The notes under the pieces are model-generated. The model saw nothing but the letters and a program-made list of their open reading frames with translations, did not search any database and had not been told where the DNA came from. Shown here one piece after another: positions 17,319 to 30,749 of a stretch of 64,000 nucleotides of DNA (position 1 is the first letter of the stretch; each line of letters begins with the position of its first letter). This DNA comes from Nannocystis pusilla (lineage in GTDB: Bacteria; Myxococcota_A; Polyangia; Nannocystales; Nannocystaceae). Position numbers and translations under genes: made by a program. The DNA is taken from the NCBI RefSeq assembly GCF_020073745.1, contig NZ_JAIRAU010000016.1, forward strand, positions 27,639 through 91,638. Reading direction: 5' to 3'.

Positions 17319-17402
17319 GGAAGAGCGGCCATTTGGTCTGGCAAACGGTCCCGAAAACCGTCGCGGGTGACACCGTAGCAGGTTCGATTCCTGTCTCTTC
17401 CG
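17319..17402 (+). tRNA. tRNA-Ser (CGA) with C8 and C33
   Basis: Acceptor arms GGAAGAG and CTCTTCC pair fully, with a G discriminator. The D stem is GCC/GGC, the anticodon stem ACGGT/ACCGT is perfect, the variable arm is long, and the T stem has one G-T wobble. The anticodon loop reads CCCGAAA, giving anticodon CGA (17352-17354) with C instead of the near-universal U33 at 17351. Position 8 is C instead of U. The intact stems argue against random decay, but two conserved tertiary or loop positions are changed. It would read UCG. It could be functional with modified decoding, or an early tRNA pseudogene. Confidence 0.85.
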
Positions 17403-17435
17403 TTCATTCATCAATCATCGCGCCGCGCCCTGCCC

Positions 17436-18425
17436 TCACTGGCTGGCGTCGAACAGCGCCTGCACGAACGCGGGCGGCTCGGGCTCGGCGCGCCAGTCGA
17501 CCTGCTTGCGCCCGCGCGTCCAGTCCCAGCGGTACAGCCACGACACCCCCGACGCGCCGGTGAAGCGGTCGGCCTCGCGGTATGCGGGGTCGGTCAACGC
17601 CTCGTCCAAAGTGATGAAGCGATAGCCGCGGCGCCTGTAGATCGCCACGATGTCGTCGAAGTACTCGGCGTTGATCTCGTTGGCGTGGAGCAGCAGCACG
17701 TGGCGGATCGGCCGGCCGAACAGCGCCGCCGTCGCGTCCTCGTGGAACGTCAGCGCCGCCTCCATCGACGCGACGAACGCCTCGCCGACGCGGCGCATCG
17801 TCTCGCCGTCGCCGCGCGACTTCGCGTCGGTGTAGACGAAGTTGTAGAGCCAGTCCGAGTTGTCGACCGTCACCGGCGCGACCGTGTAGCCGCGCTCTGC
17901 GAGGAAGCGATCGATCTCCGCGCGGACCTCGATCGACGTGCCCGTGTGCAGGTACGGGTGGCGGAACCAGCGCAGCCCGAGCCCGCGCGACGCGTTGAGC
18001 TCGCGGATCTCCGGCTCGCCGCGGATCACGTCCGCCTCGTAGTCCGCCACCGCCGTCGCGTGCAGCGACGGGTGGGAGAACGTGTGGTTGCCGAGCTCGA
18101 CCCCGGCCTCCGTCCACAGCCGGAGGATCCGCAGGCGCTCGGTCTTCGCCGGTCCGTCCTGCAGCTTCGCCGCGTTGACGAAGCCGACGGTCGGCACCGC
18201 GCCGTCGCGGAGGTGACCGAGCAGCGCGCGCGTCATCGCCTCGGTGCGGGCCGGCTCGAGATCGCGGCCGCCGACGATCAGATCGTCGAACGTCACCGCC
18301 ACCGCCGGCGTGTCGCTCGCGGGCGCCGGTGCGGGTGCGGGTGCAGGCGCGGTCGCGGCCGCCGGCGTGCACCCGATCACGAGGGTGAGCAGGACGGCGA
18401 CACGCAGGGTGGACGGCGAGAGCAT
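17436..18425 (-). CDS. Polysaccharide deacetylase (NodB-type) lipoprotein
   Basis: Encodes 329 residues. MLSPSTLRVAVLLTLVIGC is a signal with lipobox Cys19, followed by an Ala-Pro linker. The catalytic domain carries NodB motifs: AVTFDD (motif 1), GNHTFSHPSLH (motif 2, metal-binding His pair), RHPYLHTG (motif 3) and LLLHANE (motif 5). These are the Asp/His/Arg set of carbohydrate esterase family 4, which removes N-acetyl groups from peptidoglycan, chitin-like or other polysaccharides. The enzyme would work in the periplasm or at the cell surface. It faces the tRNA cluster and is divergent from the next lipoprotein gene. Confidence 0.92.
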   Translation of the reverse strand: MLSPSTLRVAVLLTLVIGCTPAAATAPAPAPAPAPASDTPAVAVTFDDLIVGGRDLEPARTEAMTRALLGHLRDGAVPTVGFVNAAKLQDGPAKTERLRILRLWTEAGVELGNHTFSHPSLHATAVADYEADVIRGEPEIRELNASRGLGLRWFRHPYLHTGTSIEVRAEIDRFLAERGYTVAPVTVDNSDWLYNFVYTDAKSRGDGETMRRVGEAFVASMEAALTFHEDATAALFGRPIRHVLLLHANEINAEYFDDIVAIYRRRGYRFITLDEALTDPAYREADRFTGASGVSWLYRWDWTRGRKQVDWRAEPEPPAFVQALFDASQ

Positions 18426-18431
18426 CGCGCG

Positions 18432-18437
18432 ACCATA
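18432..18437 (-). promoter_or_regulatory. Possible -10 element (leaderless)
   Basis: Minus-strand TATGGT lies 6 nt before the ATG of the polysaccharide deacetylase lipoprotein, with no Shine-Dalgarno sequence between. The same hexamer precedes the metallophosphoesterase gene. Confidence 0.45.
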
Positions 18438-18517
18438 TCAGGGCGGGGCGTGAGCGGTGGGACTCGCGGCACGCCGCGACCGTGGCCGTCCGCGGACTCG
18501 GCGGTAAAGAACAGGGC

Positions 18518-19567
18518 ATGTCGCTTCGCCTCCCCTCGCTCGCCCTGTTCGTCCCGTGCCTCGTGTGCGCCTGTGGCGGCGACGACCACGGCGGAGCCAG
18601 CGCGAGCAGCGGCGCGGGGATCACCACCGCACCGGCCGCGAGCGGCATTCCCAACGTCGACGACCTGCTGCCGACCACCTCCACGGGCTCCGGCACCGGG
18701 GGCCCCGGCACGAGCGAGGGCGACGACAGCGACGCGCTCAAGCTCGACATCGGCGCGCAGGCCGACTTCGGCAGCCCCGTCGGCCTCGGCTGCGAGTTCA
18801 TCGACGTCCTGTTCGTCGTCGACGTCTCGGCCTCGATGAACGAGGAGAAGGCCAACCTCGACGCCAACTTCCCCGACTTCGTCGCCGTGCTCGACGCCTA
18901 CATCGCGGACCCGAGCAAGGAGGCCGTGGGCTACCGGCTCGGCGTCACCAATTCCTCGATCGTCGACAACAAGGACGGCAAGTCGACCATGGGCCTCGAC
19001 GGCGCGCTGTTCGACGGCGACAACCTGTTCGACGACGACTGTGACCTCGGCGGCAGGCTGTGGATCGACGGTCCCGGGGCGAACGTCACCGGCTCCTTCA
19101 GCTGCCTGGCGCCGGACCCCAAGTCCCCGTGTAACTTCTGCACCGACCTCGGGCGCGAGCGGCCGCTCGACGCCATCGAGATGTTCATCGCCAAGTCGGA
19201 GCCCGGCCAGGTCAACGCCGGCTTCTACCGCGGCGACGCCTCGCTGCTCGTGATCGTCCTCCTCACCGACGAGGACGACGACGTGAACAACACCACCACC
19301 ACGCCCGCGGCCACCAAGAAGGCGCTCGACAAGTTCGCCGGCGGCGACGAGCGCTACGTCGTCGTCACCATCACCGGCCCGCAGGCCGCCGAGTGCGACT
19401 CGGCGTTCGGCAGCGCCGCCGCGGCCCCGCTCCTGCACGAGTTCACCTCGCTGGTCCCCAACGGACTGATGGGCGACATCTGTCAGGGAGATCTGGCTCA
19501 GGCGCTCGACCAGGCGCTCGCGCTCATCCAGCTGTCCTGCGACGAGCTGCCGCCGCCGGTCGGCTGA
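18518..19567 (+). CDS. von Willebrand factor A domain lipoprotein
   Basis: Encodes 349 residues from the ATG of MSLRLPSLALFVPCLVCAC, giving a lipobox Cys19; an upstream in-frame GTG adds 12 residues without signal character and is rejected. A Gly/Ser/Thr linker spans about 20-70. The vWA domain starts CEFIDVLFVVDVSASMNEEK, whose DxSxS (Asp102, Ser104, Ser106) is the MIDAS metal site, and includes VIVLLTDEDDD. It is probably an outer-membrane-anchored adhesion or protein-binding module. A TAAAGA hexamer lies 7 nt before the start. Its 3' end faces a convergent small lipoprotein gene. Confidence 0.9.
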   Translation: MSLRLPSLALFVPCLVCACGGDDHGGASASSGAGITTAPAASGIPNVDDLLPTTSTGSGTGGPGTSEGDDSDALKLDIGAQADFGSPVGLGCEFIDVLFVVDVSASMNEEKANLDANFPDFVAVLDAYIADPSKEAVGYRLGVTNSSIVDNKDGKSTMGLDGALFDGDNLFDDDCDLGGRLWIDGPGANVTGSFSCLAPDPKSPCNFCTDLGRERPLDAIEMFIAKSEPGQVNAGFYRGDASLLVIVLLTDEDDDVNNTTTTPAATKKALDKFAGGDERYVVVTITGPQAAECDSAFGSAAAAPLLHEFTSLVPNGLMGDICQGDLAQALDQALALIQLSCDELPPPVG

Positions 19568-19655
19568 GCGCGCGACGGATCCTCGTCCAGGCGGCGTGCT
19601 CACCGGCGGACCACCACCGCCTCATGCGCCGCGGTCGCCGTCCGCCACAAAAAGT

Positions 19656-19688
19656 CCCATGAGATCTATGATCTGTCCCATGGGACAT
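19656..19688. terminator. Nested palindromes between convergent genes
   Basis: TGTCCCATGGGACA (19674-19687) is a perfect 14-base palindrome of the dispersed family. Just upstream AGATC, TAT, GATCT form another short hairpin, and CCCATG (19656) and CATGGG (19679) can pair across both. It lies between two convergent stop codons, so a bidirectional terminator is the simplest role. No T-tract is seen. Confidence 0.55.
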
Positions 19689-19731
19689 GCCCGCCAAGAC
19701 AGGCGCGGCAGCGCCGGCCCGTCGCCGTCGC

Positions 19732-20133
19732 TCACGGGCCCTGGCACTCGGGGACGCCCTCGAACTTCATGTCGTCCGAGCCGCCGCCGCTGGCGATGAG
19801 GCGCTCGTCGGCGCTGAACGTGATGCGATGGGTCGAGCCGCCGTCGCCGGTGAGCACCAGCGCGTCGCCTTCGCGGGCCCAGCGGCCGCCCTCCGTCGCG
19901 TCGAGCAAGCGATACTGGTACGAGCCGTCGGGGCAGAGCGAGAGCTCGTAGTTGCCGCCGCGTCCGCCGACCGGCGCTCCGGCGTAACGGCGGCCCGCGG
20001 ACTCCAGCGGCGGCAGCCCGTCGGTCGCCGCGGGCTCGGCCGCCGGCGTGGTCGGAGATTCGGTGCTCGGGGTCGATCCGCCGCGGCATGCGGACAGGAC
20101 CAGCGCGAAGAACAGTGTGAGACGCAGGGACAC
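19732..20133 (-). CDS. Small lipoprotein of unknown function
   Basis: Encodes 133 residues from a GTG, with GAGAGG upstream; the protein reads MSLRLTLFFALVLSAC (lipobox Cys16). Upstream in-frame codons give no signal peptide, so this start is preferred. A Ser/Thr/Pro linker precedes a ~85-residue domain with GGNYELSLCPDGSYQYRLLD and ALVLTGDGGSTHRITFSADE. The pattern of short strands with repeated D/G turns looks like a META/lipocalin-like barrel, but I cannot name the family. Outer-membrane anchoring is likely. It converges on the vWA lipoprotein gene. Confidence 0.72.
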   Translation of the reverse strand: MSLRLTLFFALVLSACRGGSTPSTESPTTPAAEPAATDGLPPLESAGRRYAGAPVGGRGGNYELSLCPDGSYQYRLLDATEGGRWAREGDALVLTGDGGSTHRITFSADERLIASGGGSDDMKFEGVPECQGP

Positions 20134-20382
20134 GATGACCTCTCTTGAAGAGCCTCTTCGTGCGGCGGTCGAGGGTGCCTCGCTCATCCCGCAGGTGAAT
20201 CGGCGCGGCACTCTTTACCACCCCCGGTGCGGGCCGGATACCGAGCGTCCTCGATCTCCACGGGCTCCTCGACGATCCCCTCGCCGCTCGCCCGCGCGGC
20301 CGAACGGCGGCGCACGCGCGCGTCGCATGACCGCCAGGTCCGTCAGGACCGGCGAGCCCGCGCGGGGGCCCCGATACGAACA

Positions 20383-22239
20383 TCAGCGGCGCCGGCGTCG
20401 TCGCGGCAAGGCTGCGAGCATCAGCAGCAACCAGGCCGACGTCCTGCCGTCCCCGGCCGCGCAGCCGCAGCCGCTCTCGCCGCTCGCCGGTGAACCGCCG
20501 CTCGCGCCGTCGCCCGTGCTCGCGCCCGTCGCGGTCGCGCCGTCGCTCGTGCTCGTGGCGTCGGTCGCCGACGTCGTCGGCGCCTCGCCGGACTCGCCGG
20601 TGCCGCTGCCCTCGCCGGTCGTCGGCGCGCACGCGGGGTCGCCCTCGCCGTCGCAGTCGTTGTCGATGCAATCGTCGGCGATCTCGATCGCGCCCGGCCA
20701 GCGCGCCGGATCGGCGTCGTCGCAATCTCCCGCGCACAGGCGGACGCCGTCGTCGTCGCCGTCGACCTCCTCAGCGGGCAGCTCGCCGTCGCAGTCGTTG
20801 TCGCGCCCGTCGCAGACCTCCCTCGCGCCGGGGTGGCTCGCCGGATCGGCGTCGTCGCAGTCGTCGCCGCCGCAGCCGGCCGCGAAGTGCCCGTCGGCGT
20901 CGGCGTCCTCGCACGTGCAGTACAGCCCGGCCGCCGCGAGGCCGTCGATCATGCCCCAGCCGCCGTCGTTGTCGGGCGCGTCGGGGTGCGTCGCGGTCGC
21001 GCGCAGCAGCGCCAGCATGCCGGCCGGATCGAGGTCGGGGTAGGCTTCCAGCAGCAGCGCGCCGATGCCGGCCGCCAGCGGCGTCGACAGGCTGGTGCCC
21101 TGCGCCATCTCGTAGGCCACGAGGGTCCCGGTCCGCACCATCCACACGTCCTGGCCGGGGGCCACCACATCGGGCTTGATCCGGTCGTCGGCCGTCGGCC
21201 CGCGCGAGGAGAATGACGTGACCACGCCGTCAAAGTCGGTCGCGCCCACGGCGATCACGCCGTCGACGTCGGCGGGCGCGTCCAGGGTCGTCGGATCGGG
21301 CCCTTCGTTGCCCATGGCGGAGAATATGATGAGCCCGTCGGCGAGCGCCACCGCGGCGGCCTGCGAGACGACCGTCGTCTCGCCGTCGAGCTGCGATTGC
21401 TCGTACCAATCCGAGTACCCGAGCGACGCCGTGAAGATGTCCGCGCCCATGCCCTCGATCCACTCGAGGCCGGCGACGTAGTAGTCCTCCTCGTACGGCT
21501 CCTCGACGTCGATCTGCTCGGTCTTGGCCAGCAGCACCGCGGCGCCGGGCGCCACGCCGGAGAAGACCTCGCCGTCGCTGCCGACGATCAGCGACAATAC
21601 GCCGGTGCCGTGATAATGCTGCCCCGGCGTGTCGCCCTCCTGATCGGCCACGACGTCGTCCTCTTGAATGAAGTCGCGGGTCGCGATCACCTGCAGCCCG
21701 GCGAACGCCTGGTGCTCGAGCAAGAACCCCGTGTCCTGCACGCCGATGACCACGCCGGCGCCGGTCAGGCCGCACGCGTGCAGGTCCGGGACGTGCAGCG
21801 CCGACAGCTGCGGCCACGACAGGCCCTTCGCGCGCGCGGGCGTCGATTCGTCGGTCCACGGCCGGCGATGTTCATGACGCCGCGTCCGCGCCAGCGGCTG
21901 CACGCGGGCAACGAACGGCAAGCTGGCGATCGCGGCCCGCTGAGCCGCGTCGGCCTCGACGCTCACCGCATTGAGCCAGCGCGAGGTCGCACGGATCTGG
22001 CCGCCCGTGGCCGCGATCGCTCGCACGTAGGCGGGCGCCGGCGGCACGTCGCGGAGGTCGACCCCGCGGTCGCCGCGGACCCGCACGCGCCGGCGCAGGG
22101 CTCGCGGCGCGAGCTCCCGCTCCTGCCGCACGAGGGCCGCCTCGAGGTCGGCCGGCGCGACCTGCTTGTCGGTGAAGAACACCCACGTCGGCGGCTCCAC
22201 CAGACCGGTGACGATGGCAAGCGCGGCGAGCTGCAGCAC
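20383..22239 (-). CDS. Subtilisin-like serine protease with MopE-like repeats and MYXO-CTERM
   Basis: Encodes 618 residues from a GTG with AGGAG upstream; the open frame continues 49 codons further but without signal-like sequence. After a hydrophobic N-terminus there is a propeptide-like region (about 20-120). The S8 domain carries the triad: GVQDTGF (Asp169), HYHGTGVLS (His210) and GTSLSTPLAAG (Ser383), with the oxyanion Asn in GNEG (311). The C-terminal part has Asp-rich MopE-type metal-binding repeats (DDCDDADPASHPGA, DGRDNDCDGE), a Ser/Thr stalk, then GCGCAAGDG, a hydrophobic segment and RRRRRR, a textbook MYXO-CTERM. It is a secreted, surface-anchored protease, perhaps for prey digestion or protein maturation. 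Confidence 0.95.
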   Translation of the reverse strand: MLQLAALAIVTGLVEPPTWVFFTDKQVAPADLEAALVRQERELAPRALRRRVRVRGDRGVDLRDVPPAPAYVRAIAATGGQIRATSRWLNAVSVEADAAQRAAIASLPFVARVQPLARTRRHEHRRPWTDESTPARAKGLSWPQLSALHVPDLHACGLTGAGVVIGVQDTGFLLEHQAFAGLQVIATRDFIQEDDVVADQEGDTPGQHYHGTGVLSLIVGSDGEVFSGVAPGAAVLLAKTEQIDVEEPYEEDYYVAGLEWIEGMGADIFTASLGYSDWYEQSQLDGETTVVSQAAAVALADGLIIFSAMGNEGPDPTTLDAPADVDGVIAVGATDFDGVVTSFSSRGPTADDRIKPDVVAPGQDVWMVRTGTLVAYEMAQGTSLSTPLAAGIGALLLEAYPDLDPAGMLALLRATATHPDAPDNDGGWGMIDGLAAAGLYCTCEDADADGHFAAGCGGDDCDDADPASHPGAREVCDGRDNDCDGELPAEEVDGDDDGVRLCAGDCDDADPARWPGAIEIADDCIDNDCDGEGDPACAPTTGEGSGTGESGEAPTTSATDATSTSDGATATGASTGDGASGGSPASGESGCGCAAGDGRTSAWLLLMLAALPRRRRRR

Positions 22240-22827
22240 GTTCGCTCCTCTCCTCGAGGCCGCAGTATCGCCGCGGCCTTGCGCGGGCGCGGCCCGTCGC
22301 CTGCGCGAGCGGGTGAGGCATGTCTCGGCCCTCGCTGCGACGGATTCGTCCGCACCCGGCCGCCGCGCTCCCCCTACGTACACCACCGACGACTCCTCGC
22401 GCGCGCTCGTGTCCGCCTCGCCGCGGACCGCCGCGTCGCTCCATTCGCCAGCGCATCAGTCGGTCGGTTGCGGTCGCCGTGCTCGTCGCGTCGGGGGAGC
22501 GGAGGGAGGACGACATGAGGAACCCGCGGGCCGTCGCGCGGGGTCGACCCGGCCGGCTGCGAACAATCTGCTCACCCGAGCGCGAAGTGGGCAAATACGG
22601 CAGGGGTCGGCAGACTACGTCGCGCGTCGGGTCCGCCCGGAGCGCGGATATTTCCCCATCATTCACGCGTTCACGTGACGCGTCACGATTTTTCGACTCG
22701 ACGCAATTGTTCGCGGAGCGGCCCTCACTGTCCCGGCAAGGGCGCTGATTCCGGCGCCCGGTTCGACCCCTGACCTCACGGCCGAGCGCCGTGGGCAACA
22801 CCGATACGTCGAGTCAAGGAGATATCC
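22240..22827. other. Intergenic region between divergent secreted-protein genes
   Basis: The right half is A/T-richer than its surroundings (about 22655-22715) and holds a perfect 14-base palindrome. This is a reasonable place for the promoters of the protease gene and the small Cys-rich gene. No coding frame here is convincing. Confidence 0.5.
22674..22687. promoter_or_regulatory. Perfect palindrome, possible operator
   Basis: CGTGACGCGTCACG reads the same on both strands and is followed directly by an A/T-rich ATTTTT patch. It lies ~140 bases before the small Cys-rich gene, within the likely promoter zone. The binding protein is unknown. Confidence 0.4.
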
Positions 22828-23070
22828 ATGCGTTCCATTCGTTCGTTCTCCGTCATCGCCATCGCGCTCTCGTTCGGCGCCATCGCCTTCGGGGCGCGCA
22901 CCGCCCAGGCGAACATCTGCTGCAGCGCCCCGATCTGCCAGCAGGACTTCCCGCCGTCGCTGTGCGACCGCTGCACCCCGACCTGCGCCGAGGACGAGGC
23001 GCCCGCGGCCGCCGAGATCGTCTACGACGACGCCGAGCAGCTCTGCTACGTCGCCGGCGACGCCATCTGA
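22828..23070 (+). CDS. Small secreted Cys-rich protein
   Basis: Encodes 80 residues. AAGGAG lies 7 bases before the ATG, one of the strongest ribosome-binding sites in the window. MRSIRSFSVIAIALSFGAIA is a signal peptide with a probable cut after AQA. The mature ~50 residues hold seven cysteines (NICCSAPIC, SLCDRCTPTC, QLCYVAGDAI) and an acidic stretch (EDEAPAAAE). An odd cysteine number suggests one free thiol or a disulfide-linked dimer. Family not recognised; a structural, toxin-like or inhibitor peptide are all possible. Confidence 0.8.
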   Translation: MRSIRSFSVIAIALSFGAIAFGARTAQANICCSAPICQQDFPPSLCDRCTPTCAEDEAPAAAEIVYDDAEQLCYVAGDAI

Positions 23071-23820
23071 CGCGTGCGCGGCCGGCGTGAGCCCCGGTGC
23101 GTCGCACCGTCCCCTCGTCCGCAACCTGGGGCCCGGCCCCCGCGGGGCAGGACGAGCCCGCGCGATGCGACCTCCGGGGCCCTGGCGCCTCGTCCACCTG
23201 GCCCCCGGCGCGGCTCCTGCCGCCCGGGGTGTCCGCATGTTCCGGCGCACGCCTCCTGTCCTCGAGGTCATGTATGATCATTGCCTCGCGGCCCGCCCCG
23301 CCGTTTGCGAGAGCGTCTCAAGGAACATGTCCCTCCGGTCATCTTCGACGCCGCACGCCCCTGGCCTGCCCCTTCGGACAGCTCGCCTCCTCACCCCCTG
23401 GGCCCGGCGGCGCTCGCTCCAGCGCACCCGCGCACGCCACGCTCGACCTGACCCGTGGCCGCGACCGGAGCGATCCGGCAGCTCGCCGGACGCTCGTCCT
23501 GCGCCACCGTGCCACCTCCGATCGGGAAGCGCCTGACCCGCGGGACACGCGGGCGAAGATGCCCTTCGGAACACGATCGCCGCATCCGGCCCCAAAAGAC
23601 AGGTTTGTCGCCGGCCTGCGGGCCCCCGTCCTTCTTCATCCAGGACGACCGGTGACAGTCCAGGTCGCCGCCCTCGCGGCGAGGGGCTTCCCCCGTGCGA
23701 ACCCGCGCTCATGAGTGGTTCTTCAGCGACGCCATCCGAGAGGTTCCACTCGTCGCCGATCGCGAGAAACCACTCTCCCCACGATGCCGGATCGCCGGGG
23801 TCTTCCGCATCATCGCCGGC
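23071..23820. other. 750-base gap with a cluster of dispersed palindromes
   Basis: No gene is seen. Between about 23250 and 23580 there are several degenerate copies of the TGTCC-N4-GGACA hairpin: around 23256 (TGTCC/GGTCA), 23328-23341 (TGTCC/GGTCA), 23367-23380 (TGCCC/GGACA), 23534-23547 (TGACC/GGACA) and 23560-23573 (TGCCC/GAACA). Most differ from the consensus at one paired position. The stretch lies downstream of one plus-strand gene and upstream of another. Confidence 0.55.
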
Positions 23821-25296
23821 ATGACGCTGAAGATTGCAGGCAAGCGGTGGCTCGCGGTCCCCGTGGCGGTCGGGCTCGCGGGTTGCGGGGACTCGGGCAA
23901 CGCGACGGGCACCGAGTCCGGGACGATGACCCAGGGGACCGTGGATCCCACCCTCACGGGCACCGCCACCACGCCGACGACCAGCAACAGCGCGACGGAC
24001 ACGGACACGGGCGGGTCGATGTCGAACAGCGCGACGATGGCGACCACGAGCGTACCGACGACGTCGACCACCGACGCGACGGCGACGCTGACGGCCGGGC
24101 CGACCACCGACACGACCACGACCACGACCGACACCACCACCACCACCACGAACACCGACACCACCGGCACCACCACCGGCGGCGTGTGTCAGCCGGGCGA
24201 CACCGGCAATCCGGGCATGGCGGAGAAGAGCTACATCTTCATCCCCAGCGAGAACCTCGACGACGTCGCCAAGGTCAACACCCAGACCTTGATCGAGGAG
24301 GCGCGCTACAAGATCGGCCCCGGAGGCGAGAGCGCCTCGCGCACGGCCGTCAGCGCCGACGGCCGCTTCGTCGTCGTCAACAACCGCCAGACCGGGCGCA
24401 GCACCATGCTCGCCGCCAACCTCGACGACTGCGTCGACACCAACGGCAACGGCGTGATCGACACCTCGCAGAGCGGCGCCGACGTGCGGCCCTGGGGCCA
24501 GGACGAGTGCATCCTGTGGCAGATCCAGTGGCCCTACGGCGGCGCCTGGGACGACGGCCCGCGCGGCGTGACCTGGACCCCGGGCACCTGGGACACCGAC
24601 GTCTGCGCCTACGTCGATCCGAAGGTGTGGATCGGCTACATGGCCGCCGATCAGACCAGCGTGCACCTCGTGCGCGTGGCCGTGAACGGCACCGTCGAGG
24701 AGACCATCGTCGTGCCGGGCTGGAACGGCAGCGGCTTCGCGCCCTACGGCGCCGCGCTCGACCCCGACTTCAAGCCGTGGTTCTCGAGCCTGCGCGGCGA
24801 GTTCGTGCGCGTCAACACCGACGTGAACCCGATCACCGTCGACCGCTTCACCCCGCCGGGCAACGTGCAGTCGTACGGCTTCACCGTCGACCCCGACGGC
24901 GACCCGTGGTTCGGCGGCAACTGCGGCCCGATCACCCGCTTCGACCCCGACGCGATGCAGTTCATCGCCATCCCCGGGACCGAGGGCGGCTGCTGGCGCG
25001 GCGTCACGGCCGACAAGAACTTCACGTGGGTCGCCAACAACCAGCCGTGCGCGCTGGCCCAGGTCGACCGCACCACCAACACCCTCGTCGCCCAGCACAA
25101 CACCAACCCGTGCTCGACCGCCATCGGCCTCAGCGTCGACATCGAGGACTACGTGTGGCTCGTCGACATGGGCGGCTGGGCGTGGAAGATCGATCCCGAC
25201 AACGTCGCGGGCATGCAGCAGGTCATCGTCCCCGGCAGCCACTACGTCTACTCCGACATGACGGGCGGCCAGCTGAAGAGCGTCATCCCGATGTGA
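23821..25296 (+). CDS. Beta-propeller (Vgb/NHL-like) lipoprotein on a Thr-rich stalk
   Basis: Encodes 491 residues from the ATG of MTLKIAGKRWLAVPVAVGLA, with lipobox GLAGC (Cys22); the upstream 42 in-frame codons lack signal character. A stalk of about 105 residues is almost entirely Thr, Ser, Asp and Gly. The C-terminal ~350 residues have repeated propeller blades with D-x-(D/G)-x-PWF: LDPDFKPWFSS and VDPDGDPWFGG. This pattern occurs in virginiamycin-B-lyase-like and NHL-type propellers. Seven cysteines in the domain could form disulfides. Probably a surface-exposed binding or carbohydrate-acting protein; no catalytic motif is assigned. Confidence 0.85.
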   Translation: MTLKIAGKRWLAVPVAVGLAGCGDSGNATGTESGTMTQGTVDPTLTGTATTPTTSNSATDTDTGGSMSNSATMATTSVPTTSTTDATATLTAGPTTDTTTTTTDTTTTTTNTDTTGTTTGGVCQPGDTGNPGMAEKSYIFIPSENLDDVAKVNTQTLIEEARYKIGPGGESASRTAVSADGRFVVVNNRQTGRSTMLAANLDDCVDTNGNGVIDTSQSGADVRPWGQDECILWQIQWPYGGAWDDGPRGVTWTPGTWDTDVCAYVDPKVWIGYMAADQTSVHLVRVAVNGTVEETIVVPGWNGSGFAPYGAALDPDFKPWFSSLRGEFVRVNTDVNPITVDRFTPPGNVQSYGFTVDPDGDPWFGGNCGPITRFDPDAMQFIAIPGTEGGCWRGVTADKNFTWVANNQPCALAQVDRTTNTLVAQHNTNPCSTAIGLSVDIEDYVWLVDMGGWAWKIDPDNVAGMQQVIVPGSHYVYSDMTGGQLKSVIPM

Positions 25297-25322
25297 CGCG
25301 GGCCCGGAGCCGCCGCCTCGCC

Positions 25323-25349
25323 GCACGTCCGCGTTCCTCCCGGACGTGC
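25323..25349 (+). terminator. Hairpin downstream of the propeller lipoprotein gene
   Basis: GCACGTCCG (25323-25331) pairs with CGGACGTGC (25341-25349) over a 9-base loop. It begins 27 bases after the stop. There is no T-tract, as usual in such GC-rich DNA, so factor-dependent or hairpin-only termination is presumed. Confidence 0.5.
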
Positions 25350-25605
25350 TGGCGGGGCGCGCGGCCCTGCCGTGGATTGCTGCCAGTGGCGCTCTCATTG
25401 TCAGCAGTCCGACCTGCCGCCGGCGGTCGACGCGGCCTGGTCGCGCCGGCGGGAGTTCCAGCACACGGCCGTCGGGCTCGCGCTCGATCACCGCGTCGAG
25501 GCATCTCGCCGCGGTGATGCGGCCCTTCCGCCGCCGGCGCTGCGCGGAAGCGAGCGCCCACATGCGCTCACCCAACGCCGTCGCGGCGAGGCACACTGAG
25601 CCGGC

Positions 25606-30636
<5,031 letters not shown>

Positions 30637-30749
30637 TGCCCCGGCCCACGCCCTGCCACCTGTGACCCCCGACCCGCGGCGCAGGTGCGGCCGGGCCGCG
30701 GCGACGTCGCCTCGACAAGCTGCACCGCCTCCGGCATCCTCGCCCTGGC

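Noticed and set aside
17319..17402. Calling the third tRNA a plain pseudogene
   Set aside because: All stems, the long variable arm and the T loop are intact, so function is still possible despite C8 and C33.
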